Source of the DNA: Streptomyces formicae
Lineage (GTDB): Bacteria; Actinomycetota; Actinomycetes; Streptomycetales; Streptomycetaceae
Direction: 5' to 3'
Length of the DNA stretch: 64,000 nucleotides
NCBI RefSeq assembly: GCF_022647665.1
Contig: NZ_CP071872.1
Location: 3,596,001 to 3,660,000, forward strand
Shown piece after piece: positions 17,001 to 25,183 of the stretch (position 1 is its first letter; every line of letters starts with the position of its first letter). The notes beneath the pieces were generated by a model, which worked only from the letters and a program-made list of their open reading frames with translations, ran no database searches and was not told the DNA's origin. A program made the position numbers and the translations under genes.

Positions 17001-18007
17001 GACGGTTCCGCACGCCCCGCACGCCCCGCGCGCCCCGCACGTCTCGCGCGCCCCTCCGCGCCCTTGTCGCGCTGGTCGCCGGTGCCGTCCTCGCCGTGTC
17101 GGCCGTGACCGGCTGCACCACGGGCCCGTCCCTGGAGAACCAGGGCGCGGTGACCGGCTCGCCGGGCGACAGCAGGCAGCTGACCATCGGCTCCGCGGGA
17201 TTCACCGAGAGCGAGCTGCTCGCCCAGATGTACTCCCTGCTCCTCGACCACGCGGGATACGACACCAGGATCATCACGGTGACCAACCGGGAGATCTACG
17301 AACCCGCCCTGGAGAACGGCCAGATCGACGTCGTACCGGAGTACGCCGCGACCTTCGCGGACTGGCTCAACGCCAAGACCGACGGCCCCGACGCACCGAC
17401 CGTCGGCTCGCCCGACCTCGGCGCCACCATGACGGCGCTGCGCTCCCTGGCCACCCCGCGCGGCCTCACCGTCCTTCCCCCCGGCAAGGCCGTCGACCAG
17501 AACGCCTTCGCCGTCACGAAGGAGTACGCCGACCGGCACCGTCTGAAGACCCTGAGCGACCTCGGCCGCTCCAAGCTGCCCGTACGGCTCGCGGCGGGCG
17601 ACGAGTGCGTCCAGCGGCCCTACTGCGCGCCCGGGCTGAAGAAGACGTACGGCATCGACATCACCGCGATCGACCCCAAGGGCATCGGCACCACCCAGGC
17701 CAAACAAGCGGTCCAGTCGGGCCAGGACCAGATGGTGGTCACCACGACGACCGACGCGACGCTCGACGACTTCGGCCTGGTACTGCTCGCCGACGACAGA
17801 CACCTCCAGAACGCCGACTACGTCGTCCCCGTCGTCAACCGCTCGCGTGCGGGCAGCCCCGCCGTCACCGGCGTCCTGGACCGGCTCAACTCCGTCCTGA
17901 CCACCGAAGACCTGACCAGGCTCAACAAGGAGGTGGACAGCTGGCGGCGGCTGCCCGAGGACGTCGCACGGGAGTACCTGGAGTCCAAGGGCCTGCTGCC
18001 GAAGTGA
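16997..18007 (+). CDS. osmoprotectant ABC transporter substrate-binding lipoprotein
   Basis: This 336-residue protein starts with an unusually long Arg/Pro-rich segment (TPRTPRAPRTSRAP) before the hydrophobic part of the signal. The lipobox AVTGC puts the acylated cysteine at residue 40. The mature part is an OpuAC/OpuBC-type betaine-binding fold (IGSAGFTESELLAQMYSLLL and ENGQIDVVPEYAATF). It is tethered outside the membrane and delivers substrate to the two permeases. Its end is 47 bp from the convergent ATPase gene. Confidence 0.9.
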   Translation: MRRFRTPRTPRAPRTSRAPLRALVALVAGAVLAVSAVTGCTTGPSLENQGAVTGSPGDSRQLTIGSAGFTESELLAQMYSLLLDHAGYDTRIITVTNREIYEPALENGQIDVVPEYAATFADWLNAKTDGPDAPTVGSPDLGATMTALRSLATPRGLTVLPPGKAVDQNAFAVTKEYADRHRLKTLSDLGRSKLPVRLAAGDECVQRPYCAPGLKKTYGIDITAIDPKGIGTTQAKQAVQSGQDQMVVTTTTDATLDDFGLVLLADDRHLQNADYVVPVVNRSRAGSPAVTGVLDRLNSVLTTEDLTRLNKEVDSWRRLPEDVAREYLESKGLLPK

Positions 18008-18054
18008 GCGCCCGGAGGCTCCGGCGTCCGGCGTTCGGCGTCCGGCCTGTGCAG

Positions 18055-19218
18055 TCACGCGTCGGCGACCGAGTCGAAGTCCACCTCGTCCCGCCCCACG
18101 CCCTGCGCCTCCGCGTCCACCGAACGGCGCAGCGCCTCGTGCAGTTTCGCCGGGGTCAGCACACCCGCGAAGCGGGCCCCGTCCACCACGGCGACCCACC
18201 CCGCGTCGTGCTGGAGCATCTCGCTGAACGCCTGCTTCAGCGGTGCCCCGAGCGGCACCCACGCCTCCATCCGGCGCGCCAGATCGCCGACGGTGCCCTG
18301 TTCCCCGGCGATGGCCAGCGTGTCAGCGGAGACCCAGCCGTGCAGCTCACCCGTGGCGCCGAGGACCACGGCCCAGCGCGCGTCCTCGGCGCGCAGCCGG
18401 GCGGCCGCCGCCGCGGCCGGCTCGTCGAGGCGCGCCACCGGCGGCTGCTCCAGATCGTCGGCCTCGATCGCGGTGACCGAGAGCCGCTTCAGCCCGCGGT
18501 CCGCGCCGACGAACCGCGCCACGTAGTCGGTGGCCGGCGTGCCGAGCACCGCGCCGGGCGTGTCGAACTGCTCGATGCGGCCCTGCCCGTACACGGCGAT
18601 ACGGTCGCCCATCCGCACCGCCTCCTCGATGTCGTGGGTGACCAGCAGCACCGTCTTGCGGACCGTCGCCTGGAGGTTCAGGAACTCGTTCTGGAGCCGC
18701 TCGCGCACCACGGGGTCGACGGCGCCGAACGGCTCGTCCATCAGCAGCACGGGGGGATCGGCCGCCAGCGCACGGGCCACGCCGACCCGCTGGCGCTGGC
18801 CGCCCGAGAGCTGGGCCGGATAGCGGGAGCCGTACGTCTTCGGGTCGAGCCCGACCAGGTCGAGCAGCTCGGCGGCGCGGGCGCGGGCCTTCGCCTTCTT
18901 CCAGCCGACCAGGGACGGGACGGTCGCGGTGTTGTCGAGGACCGTCCGGTGCGGGAAGAGGCCCACCTGCTGGATGACGTAACCGATCCTGCGGCGCAGC
19001 CGCACCGGGTCGACCCGGGAGATGTCCTCGCCGTCGACCAGGATCCGTCCGGAGGTCGGTTCGATCAGCCGGTTGACCATCATCATCGTGGTCGTCTTTC
19101 CGCAACCGGACGGGCCGACCAGCGTGACCAGTTCCCCCTCGGCGACCTCGAAGGTCAGCCCGTCGACGGCGGTCGTACCGTCCGGGTAGACCTTGCTGAC
19201 CTGCTCGAACCGGATCAT
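18055..19218 (-). CDS. osmoprotectant ABC transporter ATP-binding protein with CBS region
   Basis: This 387-residue ATPase has Walker [10 protein letters not shown] (about residues 36-44), the signature [16 protein letters not shown], and Walker [14 protein letters not shown], followed by the switch histidine in LVTHD. A C-terminal CBS-pair-like region (about 245-370) follows, typical of ProV/OpuA/OpuC ATPases and used to sense ionic strength. It is encoded tail-to-tail with the two permeases and binding protein rather than in their operon, so its expression is set by a separate promoter. It is almost certainly their partner, as no other ATPase of this type is nearby. Confidence 0.9.
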   Translation of the reverse strand: MIRFEQVSKVYPDGTTAVDGLTFEVAEGELVTLVGPSGCGKTTTMMMVNRLIEPTSGRILVDGEDISRVDPVRLRRRIGYVIQQVGLFPHRTVLDNTATVPSLVGWKKAKARARAAELLDLVGLDPKTYGSRYPAQLSGGQRQRVGVARALAADPPVLLMDEPFGAVDPVVRERLQNEFLNLQATVRKTVLLVTHDIEEAVRMGDRIAVYGQGRIEQFDTPGAVLGTPATDYVARFVGADRGLKRLSVTAIEADDLEQPPVARLDEPAAAAAARLRAEDARWAVVLGATGELHGWVSADTLAIAGEQGTVGDLARRMEAWVPLGAPLKQAFSEMLQHDAGWVAVVDGARFAGVLTPAKLHEALRRSVDAEAQGVGRDEVDFDSVADA

Positions 19219-19347
19219 GGCTCCACGCTAGGCCATATCCGGCCGGATCGGCCCGGCACGGACCGGGCCCGGCAGCGCGGGGTGCCCGCCCATGTGGTGC
19301 ACTGGGCGACGGGGGGAGCAGCAGGAACGTTCAGAGCAGGAGCAGCC

Positions 19348-20646
19348 TTGACCAGCTACCGGCAGCCGGGCCTCGTCCTCACGGACCGCCACTTCACGGT
19401 CCCCCTCGACCACGCCGACCCGGCAGGGGAACAGATCCGGCTGTACGGCCGGGAGGTCGTGTCGAGCGCCCGGGCGGGGGCGGAGCTGCCCTGGCTGCTC
19501 TATCTCGAGGGCGGGCCCGGCTTCGGCGCCCGGCGCTTCCCCGGCAAACAGGCCTGGCTCGGCCGGGCGGTCCAGGAGTTCCGGGTCCTGCTGCTCGACC
19601 AGCGCGGCACCGGACTGTCCACGCCCGCCAACCGGCAGACCCTGCCGCTGCGCGGCGGCCCCGAGGAACAGGCGGATTACCTCGCGCACTTCCGCGCCGA
19701 CAGCATCGTCCGCGACTGCGAGGCCGTCCGCCGCCAGCTCACCGGCGGGGCCCGGTGGACCGTGCTCGGCCAGAGCTTCGGCGGCTTCTGTGCCACGCAC
19801 TACCTCTCGACCGCACCGGAGGGCCTGCGGACCGTACTGATCACCGGAGGGCTGCCCTCGCTCGACGCCCGCGCCGACGACGTGTACCGGGCCGCCTGCC
19901 CCCGCATCCAGCGCAAGGTCGAGGCCCACTACGCGCGCTACCCGCAGGACGTCGAGCGCGCCCGCCGTATCGCCGCCCATCTCGCCGAGCACCGCACCGT
20001 CCTGCCCGGCGGATACGTCCTGACGCCCGAGGCGTTCCAGTCGCTCGGCATCCAGCTCGGCACCGGGGACGGCAGCCACCAGCTGCACTACCTGCTGGAG
20101 AACGCCTTCATCGCCGGGGCCGGCGGCGACGAGCTGTCCGACGCCTTCCAGGAGGGCGTGCACGCCGCCCTGTCGTACGCCGCGCATCCGCTGTACGCCG
20201 TGCTCCACGAGGCGATCTACGCCCAGGGCGGAGCCCCCACGGCGTGGGCGGCCGAGCGGGTGCGCGCCGAGTTCCCGCAGTTCGACGCGGCGAAGACGCT
20301 CGCGGGCGACGGACCGCTGCTGTTCACGGGCGAGTCCGTCCACCCCTGGCACTTCGAGACCGACCCCGCCCTGCGCCCGCTGCGCGAGGCCGCGGAGCTG
20401 CTGGCCCAGCGCACCGACTGGCCCCCGCTGTACGACGCCGAGGTCCTCGCGGCCAACGAGGTCCCCGTCGCGGCGGCCGTCTACCACGACGACATGTACG
20501 TCGACACGGCCCACTCCCTGGCCACCGCCCGGGCCATCCGCGGACTGCGCACCTGGGTCACCGACGAGTACGAGCACGACGGCGTCCGCGCCTCGGGTTC
20601 GCGCGTGCTGGACCGGCTGCTGGCGCTCGTACGGGACGAGGTGTAG
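19348..20646 (+). CDS. alpha/beta hydrolase, proline iminopeptidase-like (S33)
   Basis: This protein of about 432 residues has the S33 aminopeptidase signature: EGGPGFG near residue 53, [10 protein letters not shown] near 78-87 and the nucleophile elbow GQSFGG (serine near residue 142). The acid and histidine lie in the C-terminal third. The TTG at 19348 is chosen because AGGAG lies 5 nt upstream and the protein begins at the usual place; the frame stays open upstream. It probably removes N-terminal proline or acts on small ester/amide substrates in the cytoplasm. The PIG-L gene follows at 20679 on the same strand, 32 bp downstream. Confidence 0.86.
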   Translation: MTSYRQPGLVLTDRHFTVPLDHADPAGEQIRLYGREVVSSARAGAELPWLLYLEGGPGFGARRFPGKQAWLGRAVQEFRVLLLDQRGTGLSTPANRQTLPLRGGPEEQADYLAHFRADSIVRDCEAVRRQLTGGARWTVLGQSFGGFCATHYLSTAPEGLRTVLITGGLPSLDARADDVYRAACPRIQRKVEAHYARYPQDVERARRIAAHLAEHRTVLPGGYVLTPEAFQSLGIQLGTGDGSHQLHYLLENAFIAGAGGDELSDAFQEGVHAALSYAAHPLYAVLHEAIYAQGGAPTAWAAERVRAEFPQFDAAKTLAGDGPLLFTGESVHPWHFETDPALRPLREAAELLAQRTDWPPLYDAEVLAANEVPVAAAVYHDDMYVDTAHSLATARAIRGLRTWVTDEYEHDGVRASGSRVLDRLLALVRDEV

Positions 20647-20678
20647 CCAACGGCCCCGGACCGGGGCAGGCTGCCGGC

Positions 20679-21335
20679 GTGACCGAACCCCAGCTCGCAG
20701 CGATGCCCGACGACTGGACGCGCGCCCTCGCCGTCGTCGCCCACCCCGACGACCTCGAATACGGCTGCGCCGCGGCCGTCGCCGGCTGGACCGACGCCGG
20801 CAAGAAGGTCACGTATCTGCTGGCCAGCCGGGGCGAGGCGGGCATCGACACGATCGAGCCCGCTGTCTGCGGACCGCTGCGCGAGCGGGAGCAGCGGGCG
20901 AGCGCGGCCGTCGTCGGGGTGTCCGCGGTGGAGTTCCCCGGCCACCGGGACGGCATGATCGAGTACGGCACGGCGCTGCGCCGGGACATCGCCGCCGCGA
21001 TCCGCCGCCACCGCCCCGAGCTGATCGTCACCCTCAACCACCGGGACACCTGGGGCACCGGCCCCGGCGCTCCCTGGAACACACCTGACCACCGGGCCGT
21101 CGGGCGCGCCGCGCTGGACGCCGCGGCCGACGCGGGCAACCGGTGGATCTTCCCCGAACTCGCCGCGGAACAGGGGCTCGCCCCGTGGGACGGGGTCCGC
21201 TGGGTGGCGGTCGCTGCCTCGGCCACGCCCACGCACGCCGTGGACGCCACCGCCGGACTCGAACGCTCCGTGCGGTCCCTGCTGGAGCACCGCAGCTACA
21301 TCGAGGCGCTGACCGACCGGACGCCCGAGGACTAG
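20679..21335 (+). pseudogene. PIG-L/LmbE-family deacetylase, 3' end displaced by an inserted element
   Basis: The 218 codons left begin with the LmbE zinc-site motif [10 protein letters not shown] (near residues 21-30) and retain NHRDTWG and PDHRAVGR, so the catalytic core is present. The family deacetylates N-acetyl-sugars, mycothiol precursors or similar molecules. The frame stops at TAG exactly where a 194-bp element begins (21336). Beyond the element, 21532-21618 encodes REFLTGNARALAPRFGGRP and VAFELF, which read like the missing C-terminus. Whether the shortened protein still folds is unknown. ATG 20703 is an alternative start. Confidence 0.75.
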
Positions 21336-21529
21336 GGGGTGTCCGGTGGATCTTGCCGGGGCTCGCGTGCCCTGGTGCGCACATCTGCCGCTCCCCCTGG
21401 GCCCTGCGGGCCCGGAGGTGCCCCCACGCAGTGGCTGCTTCCTCCGCCTTGCAGCTGCACGCACCGCTGTGACATCAGCCGCTCCGCGGCGGGCCGCTCC
21501 CTGATCCGGCCTGATCCAAACGACGGGCC
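21336..21529 (+). mobile_element. MITE-like element (194 bp) with terminal inverted repeats, flanked by CTAG
   Basis: The ends read GGGGTGTCCGGTGGATC...GCCGG on the left and, as reverse complement, GGCCCGTCGTTTGGATC...GCCGG on the right. About 16 of 24 positions match, and TGGATC and GCCGG are identical. CTAG occurs on both sides (21332-21335 and 21530-21533), as expected for a 4-bp target duplication of the type made by IS5-group elements. There is no transposase inside. A GGGCCC-TGC-GGGCCC hairpin lies internally. The insertion separates two parts of the PIG-L gene. Confidence 0.65.
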
Positions 21530-21531
21530 CT

Positions 21532-21618
21532 AGCCGGGAGTTCCTGACCGGCAACGCCCGGGCGCTGGCCCCGCGGTTCGGCGGACGGCCCGCGGTGGCC
21601 TTCGAGCTCTTCGACCGC
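21532..21618 (+). pseudogene. displaced C-terminal fragment of the PIG-L deacetylase
   Basis: This frame encodes about 29 residues (SREFLTGNARALAPRFGGRP, then AVAFELFDR) with no start of its own. Its content and position fit the C-terminus lost from the gene ending at 21335. The frame is offset relative to the upstream part even after removing the element and one CTAG, so an additional small indel must have occurred. The assignment rests on family memory, not a search. Confidence 0.55.
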
Positions 21619-21725
21619 GGGCAGTTCTGCCCCAGCCGCCGACGGATCGGCCGGATCCGGACCCCGGCCTGGGCCCGGCGCCCGGCGAGGCGAGGCGAGG
21701 TGGGGACGGCTGTTCCCAGATGGGC

Positions 21726-21737
21726 AAGCGACCGCTT
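21726..21737. promoter_or_regulatory. palindromic operator candidate AAGCG-AC-CGCTT
   Basis: A perfect 12-bp palindrome, AAGCGACCGCTT, lies 50 bp before the start of the quinone oxidoreductase/acyl-CoA dehydrogenase operon. A TAGTAT sequence directly after it (21738-21743) could be a -10 element. TetR-family fatty-acid regulators often use sites of this style; which regulator binds here is unknown. Confidence 0.5.
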
Positions 21738-21786
21738 AGTATGCGGCGGAGCAGTGGTACGCCCTACACACCGCGGAGGCCCCGAG

Positions 21787-22755
21787 ATGCAGGCATGGCG
21801 AGTGCACCGGAACGGCGAGCCGAGCGAGGTGATGCGCCTCGACGACGTCGACCGCCCGGAGCCCGGCGCAGGGCAGCTCCTGCTCAAGGTGCGCGCCGCG
21901 AACATCAACTTCCCCGACGCGCTGCTGTGCCGCGGCCAGTACCAGGTGACACCGCCACTGCCGTTCACCCCCGGCGTGGAGATCTGCGCGGAGACCGAGG
22001 ACGGCCGCCGCGTCATCGCCAACCCCGCCCTGCCGTACGGCGGCCTCGCCGAGTACGCCGTCGCGGACGCCGCCGCCCTGCTCCCCGCGCCCGAGGCGCT
22101 CGACGACGCCGAGGCCGCGGCACTGCACATCGGCTACCAGACCGGATGGTTCGGACTGCACCGCCGCGCGCAGCTGAAGGAGGGTGAGACGCTGCTCGTG
22201 CACGCGGCCGCCGGCGGTGTCGGCAGCGCCGCCGTCCAGCTCGGCAAGGCCGCAGGCGCCACGGTCATCGGCGTCGTCGGCGGGCCCGACAAGGCCGCCG
22301 TGGCGCGCCAGCTGGGCTGCGACACCGTCATCGACCGGCGCTCCGACGACATCGTCGCCGCCGTCAAGGACGCCACCGGCGGCCGGGGCGCGGACGTGGT
22401 CTACGACCCCGTCGGCGGCGACGCCTACGCCAAGTCGGCCAAGTGCGTGGCCTTCGAGGGCCGCATCCTCGTCGTCGGCTTCGCGAGCGGCACCATCCCC
22501 AGCCCGGCCCTGAACCACGCGCTCGTCAAGAACTACTCGATCGTCGGGCTGCACTGGGGCCTCTACAACCGCAAGGACCCGCAGTCCGTCCTGCGCTGCC
22601 ACGAGACCCTCACCGAATACGCCGCCAAGGGCCTGATCAAGCCCCTGGTCAGCGAACGGGTCGCCTTCGGCGACGCCGCCGGCGCCGTGCAGCGCGTCGC
22701 CGACGGCACCACGACCGGCCGTCTCGTCGTCGTCCCGGAAGGAGCCGCCGCATGA
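21787..22755 (+). CDS. NADPH:quinone oxidoreductase family protein (MDR)
   Basis: This 322-residue medium-chain dehydrogenase/reductase has a GroES-like N-terminus and a Rossmann segment AAAGGVGSAAVQLGKAAGA (about residues 139-157). It lacks the zinc-ligand cysteines of alcohol dehydrogenases, so it belongs to the quinone reductase/enoyl reductase type. It is the first gene of a tightly coupled operon; its stop overlaps the next start by ATGA. With two acyl-CoA dehydrogenases downstream, a role in acyl-CoA or branched-chain/aromatic acid degradation is plausible. GGAGG precedes the ATG. Confidence 0.88.
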   Translation: MQAWRVHRNGEPSEVMRLDDVDRPEPGAGQLLLKVRAANINFPDALLCRGQYQVTPPLPFTPGVEICAETEDGRRVIANPALPYGGLAEYAVADAAALLPAPEALDDAEAAALHIGYQTGWFGLHRRAQLKEGETLLVHAAAGGVGSAAVQLGKAAGATVIGVVGGPDKAAVARQLGCDTVIDRRSDDIVAAVKDATGGRGADVVYDPVGGDAYAKSAKCVAFEGRILVVGFASGTIPSPALNHALVKNYSIVGLHWGLYNRKDPQSVLRCHETLTEYAAKGLIKPLVSERVAFGDAAGAVQRVADGTTTGRLVVVPEGAAA

Positions 22756-23948
22756 CCGGCGTCACCGACGCAGCCGAACTGCGCGAGCGCACCCGCGAGT
22801 TGCTCGCCGCGCATCCCCCCGCCACCACCGGCCGCATCGACTTCCTCAAGGCCCGCTTCGACGCCGGACTCGCCTGGGTCCACTACCCGGCCGGGCTCGG
22901 CGGGCTCGACGTCCCGCGCTCCCTCCAGGCCGTCGTCGATGCCGAACTGGAGGCCGCGGGCGCCCCCGACAACGACCCACGCCGGATCGGCATCGGCCTC
23001 GGCATGGCCGCGCCCACGATCCTCGCGTACGGCACCGAGGAGCAGAAGCGGCGCTTCCTGCGCCCCCTCTGGGTCGGCGAGGAGGTGTGGTGCCAGCTGT
23101 TCAGCGAGCCAGGCGCCGGCTCCGACCTGGCCGCACTCGGCACCCGCGCCGTACGGGACGACGCGACCGGCGACTGGATCGTCAACGGCCAGAAGGTGTG
23201 GACCTCCAGCGCCCATCTCGCCCGCTGGGCCATCCTCATCGCCCGCACCGAACCGGACGCGCCCAAGCACCGCGGCATCACCTACTTCCTGTGCGACATG
23301 ACCGACCCCGGCGTCGAGGTCAGGCCGCTGCGCCAGATCACCGGCGAGGCCGAGTTCAACGAGGTCTTCCTCACCGACGTGCGGATCCCCGACGCCCACC
23401 GGCTCGGGCCCGTCGGCGACGGCTGGAAGGTCGCCCAGACCACGCTGATGAACGAGCGCGTCTCGATCGGCGGCATGCGCATCCCGCGCGAGGGAGGCAT
23501 GATCGGCCCCGTCGCCCGCACCTGGCGCGAACGCCCCGAGCTGCGCACCCACGAGCTGCACCAGCGCCTCCTCACCCTCTGGGTCGAGGCCGAGGTCGCC
23601 CGGCTCACCGGCGAACGGCTGCGCCAACAGCTCGTCGCGGGCCAGCCCGGCCCCGAAGGCTCCGGCATGAAGCTCGCCTTCGCCCGCCTCAACCAGGAGA
23701 TCAGCGGCCTGGAGGTGGAACTGCGCGGCGAGGAGGGCCTGTTGTACGACGACTGGACCATGCGCCGCCCCGAACTCGTCGACTTCACCGGCCGCGACGC
23801 CGGCTACCGCTATCTGCGCGCCAAGGGCAACTCCATCGAGGGCGGCACGAGCGAGGTGCTGCTCAACATCGTCGCCGAGCGCGTGCTCGGTCTGCCCGCG
23901 GAGCCGCGCAACGACAAGGACGTCGCCTGGAAGGACCTGACGCGATGA
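22752..23948 (+). CDS. acyl-CoA dehydrogenase family protein
   Basis: This 398-residue flavoprotein has the FAD/substrate segment WCQLFSEPGAGSDLA (about residues 114-128) and the Trp of VNGQKVWTSSAH. The C-terminal motif is KGNSIEGGTSEVLLNIVAERV. It oxidises an acyl-CoA at C2-C3 and passes electrons to ETF. It overlaps both neighbours by 4 nt. Paired acyl-CoA dehydrogenase genes in actinobacteria often form heteromers (steroid side-chain FadE pairs), so it may function as one half of a complex with the next protein. Confidence 0.9.
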   Translation: MTGVTDAAELRERTRELLAAHPPATTGRIDFLKARFDAGLAWVHYPAGLGGLDVPRSLQAVVDAELEAAGAPDNDPRRIGIGLGMAAPTILAYGTEEQKRRFLRPLWVGEEVWCQLFSEPGAGSDLAALGTRAVRDDATGDWIVNGQKVWTSSAHLARWAILIARTEPDAPKHRGITYFLCDMTDPGVEVRPLRQITGEAEFNEVFLTDVRIPDAHRLGPVGDGWKVAQTTLMNERVSIGGMRIPREGGMIGPVARTWRERPELRTHELHQRLLTLWVEAEVARLTGERLRQQLVAGQPGPEGSGMKLAFARLNQEISGLEVELRGEEGLLYDDWTMRRPELVDFTGRDAGYRYLRAKGNSIEGGTSEVLLNIVAERVLGLPAEPRNDKDVAWKDLTR

Positions 23949-25045
23949 GCACCCAGCCGGACAGCACCCAGCCGGACCTCCTCTACTCCGAGGCCGAGGA
24001 CGATCTGCGCGCCGCCGTGCGCTCCCTGCTCACCGACCGCTCCGACCACACGGCCGTCCTCGTCCGTGCCGAGTCCGGCGCGCCGTACGACGACGGGCTG
24101 TGGCAGGCGCTCGCCGGCGGCATCGGCGCCGCGGGTCTGCTCGTGCCTGAGCGGCTCGGCGGTCAGGGCGCCACGCACCGGGAGGCCGCGGTGGTGCTGG
24201 AGGAGCTGGGGCGGGCGGTGACCCCCGCGCCGTATCTGAGCAGTTCCGTCATCGCGACCGAGACGCTCCTCGCCCTCGACGGCACGTCAGGGGACGCCGC
24301 CGAGCTGCTGAAGGGCCTCGCCACCGGCCGTACGGTCGCGGTACTCGCCCTCCCGCTCGCCGCCGCGCCCGGCGCGGGGCTCCCCGTGGGCGGGACGGTG
24401 ACCGGTGTCGCGGACGCGGCCGCCGCCGACGTCCTGCTGGCGGTCAGGCCGGACGGGCTCTACGCCGTCGAGCGCGCCGACGCCGTCCTCGTGCCGCAGA
24501 CCGCGCTCGACCTGACCCGTCCGCTCGCCTCCGTCACGGTCGACACCGCGACCGGGACCCGGCTCGCGGACGCCGCGACGGCCCGCGCCGCCGTGCACCG
24601 CGGGCTGCTGGCAGGTGCCGGGCTGCTCGCCTCCGAGCAACTGGGCGTGGCCGCCTGGTGCTTGGAGGAGACCGTCCGCTACACGCGCGAGCGCCATCAG
24701 TTCAACCGGCCCGTCGGTTCGTTCCAGGCGCTCAAGCACCGGATGGCCCAGCTCTGGCTGGAGGTGGTGAACGCCCGCGCCGCCGCCCGCAACGCGGCGG
24801 ACGCGCTGGCCACCGGCAGCGCCGAGGCGCCGCTCGCCGCGGCCGTCGCCCAGGCGTACTGCTCGCGCGTCGCCGTGCACGCCGCCGAGGAGTGCGTCCA
24901 ACTGCACGCCGGTATCGGCATGACCTGGGAGCACCCCGCCCACCTCCACCTCAAGCGCGCCAAGGCCGACGAGATCGCCCTCGGCACGCCCGGCCGCCAC
25001 AAGGAGACCCTGGCGCAGCTCGTCGGACTGCCCGCCCCGCACTGA
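23945..25045 (+). CDS. acyl-CoA dehydrogenase family protein (partner subunit)
   Basis: This 366-residue protein begins with an ATGA overlap with the previous gene. It has the acyl-CoA dehydrogenase fold (RYTRERHQFNRPVGSFQALK and AEECVQLHAGIGMTWEHPAH). It is shorter and more divergent than its neighbour, in line with a catalytic/partner split in heteromeric FadE enzymes. The operon ends here with a strong hairpin at 25067-25093. The substrate is not defined by the sequence; cholesterol-type rings are possible but there is no other steroid gene in view. Confidence 0.87.
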   Translation: MSTQPDSTQPDLLYSEAEDDLRAAVRSLLTDRSDHTAVLVRAESGAPYDDGLWQALAGGIGAAGLLVPERLGGQGATHREAAVVLEELGRAVTPAPYLSSSVIATETLLALDGTSGDAAELLKGLATGRTVAVLALPLAAAPGAGLPVGGTVTGVADAAAADVLLAVRPDGLYAVERADAVLVPQTALDLTRPLASVTVDTATGTRLADAATARAAVHRGLLAGAGLLASEQLGVAAWCLEETVRYTRERHQFNRPVGSFQALKHRMAQLWLEVVNARAAARNAADALATGSAEAPLAAAVAQAYCSRVAVHAAEECVQLHAGIGMTWEHPAHLHLKRAKADEIALGTPGRHKETLAQLVGLPAPH

Positions 25046-25066
25046 ACGCCCGCGCCGCCGCCCCAC

Positions 25067-25093
25067 ACCCGCCCCGGACCGAAAGGGGCGGGT
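25067..25093 (+). terminator. operon terminator hairpin
   Basis: ACCCGCCCC (25067-25075) pairs perfectly with GGGGCGGGT (25085-25093) across a 9-nt loop, 22 bp after the acyl-CoA dehydrogenase stop codon. Confidence 0.7.
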
Positions 25094-25133
25094 AAGGGGC
25101 AGCGGACTGCCCACCCCCGTACATGCTGTTTAA

Positions 25134-25150
25134 TTGCGTATCGTTCGCAA
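25134..25150. promoter_or_regulatory. Nur-box-like operator upstream of the Nik-type transporter
   Basis: TTGCGT-ATCGT-TCGCAA is an inverted repeat with the 6-5-6 layout of the Streptomyces Nur (nickel uptake regulator, Fur family) box, remembered as tTGCaa-N5-ttGCAA. It lies in an AT-richer stretch 34 bp before the ATG of the binding-protein gene, as an operator would. Nur with nickel would repress the operon. Confidence 0.6.
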
Positions 25151-25183
25151 CAACGGTTGATCTTCAGTAGGGGTGTGGAGTCC

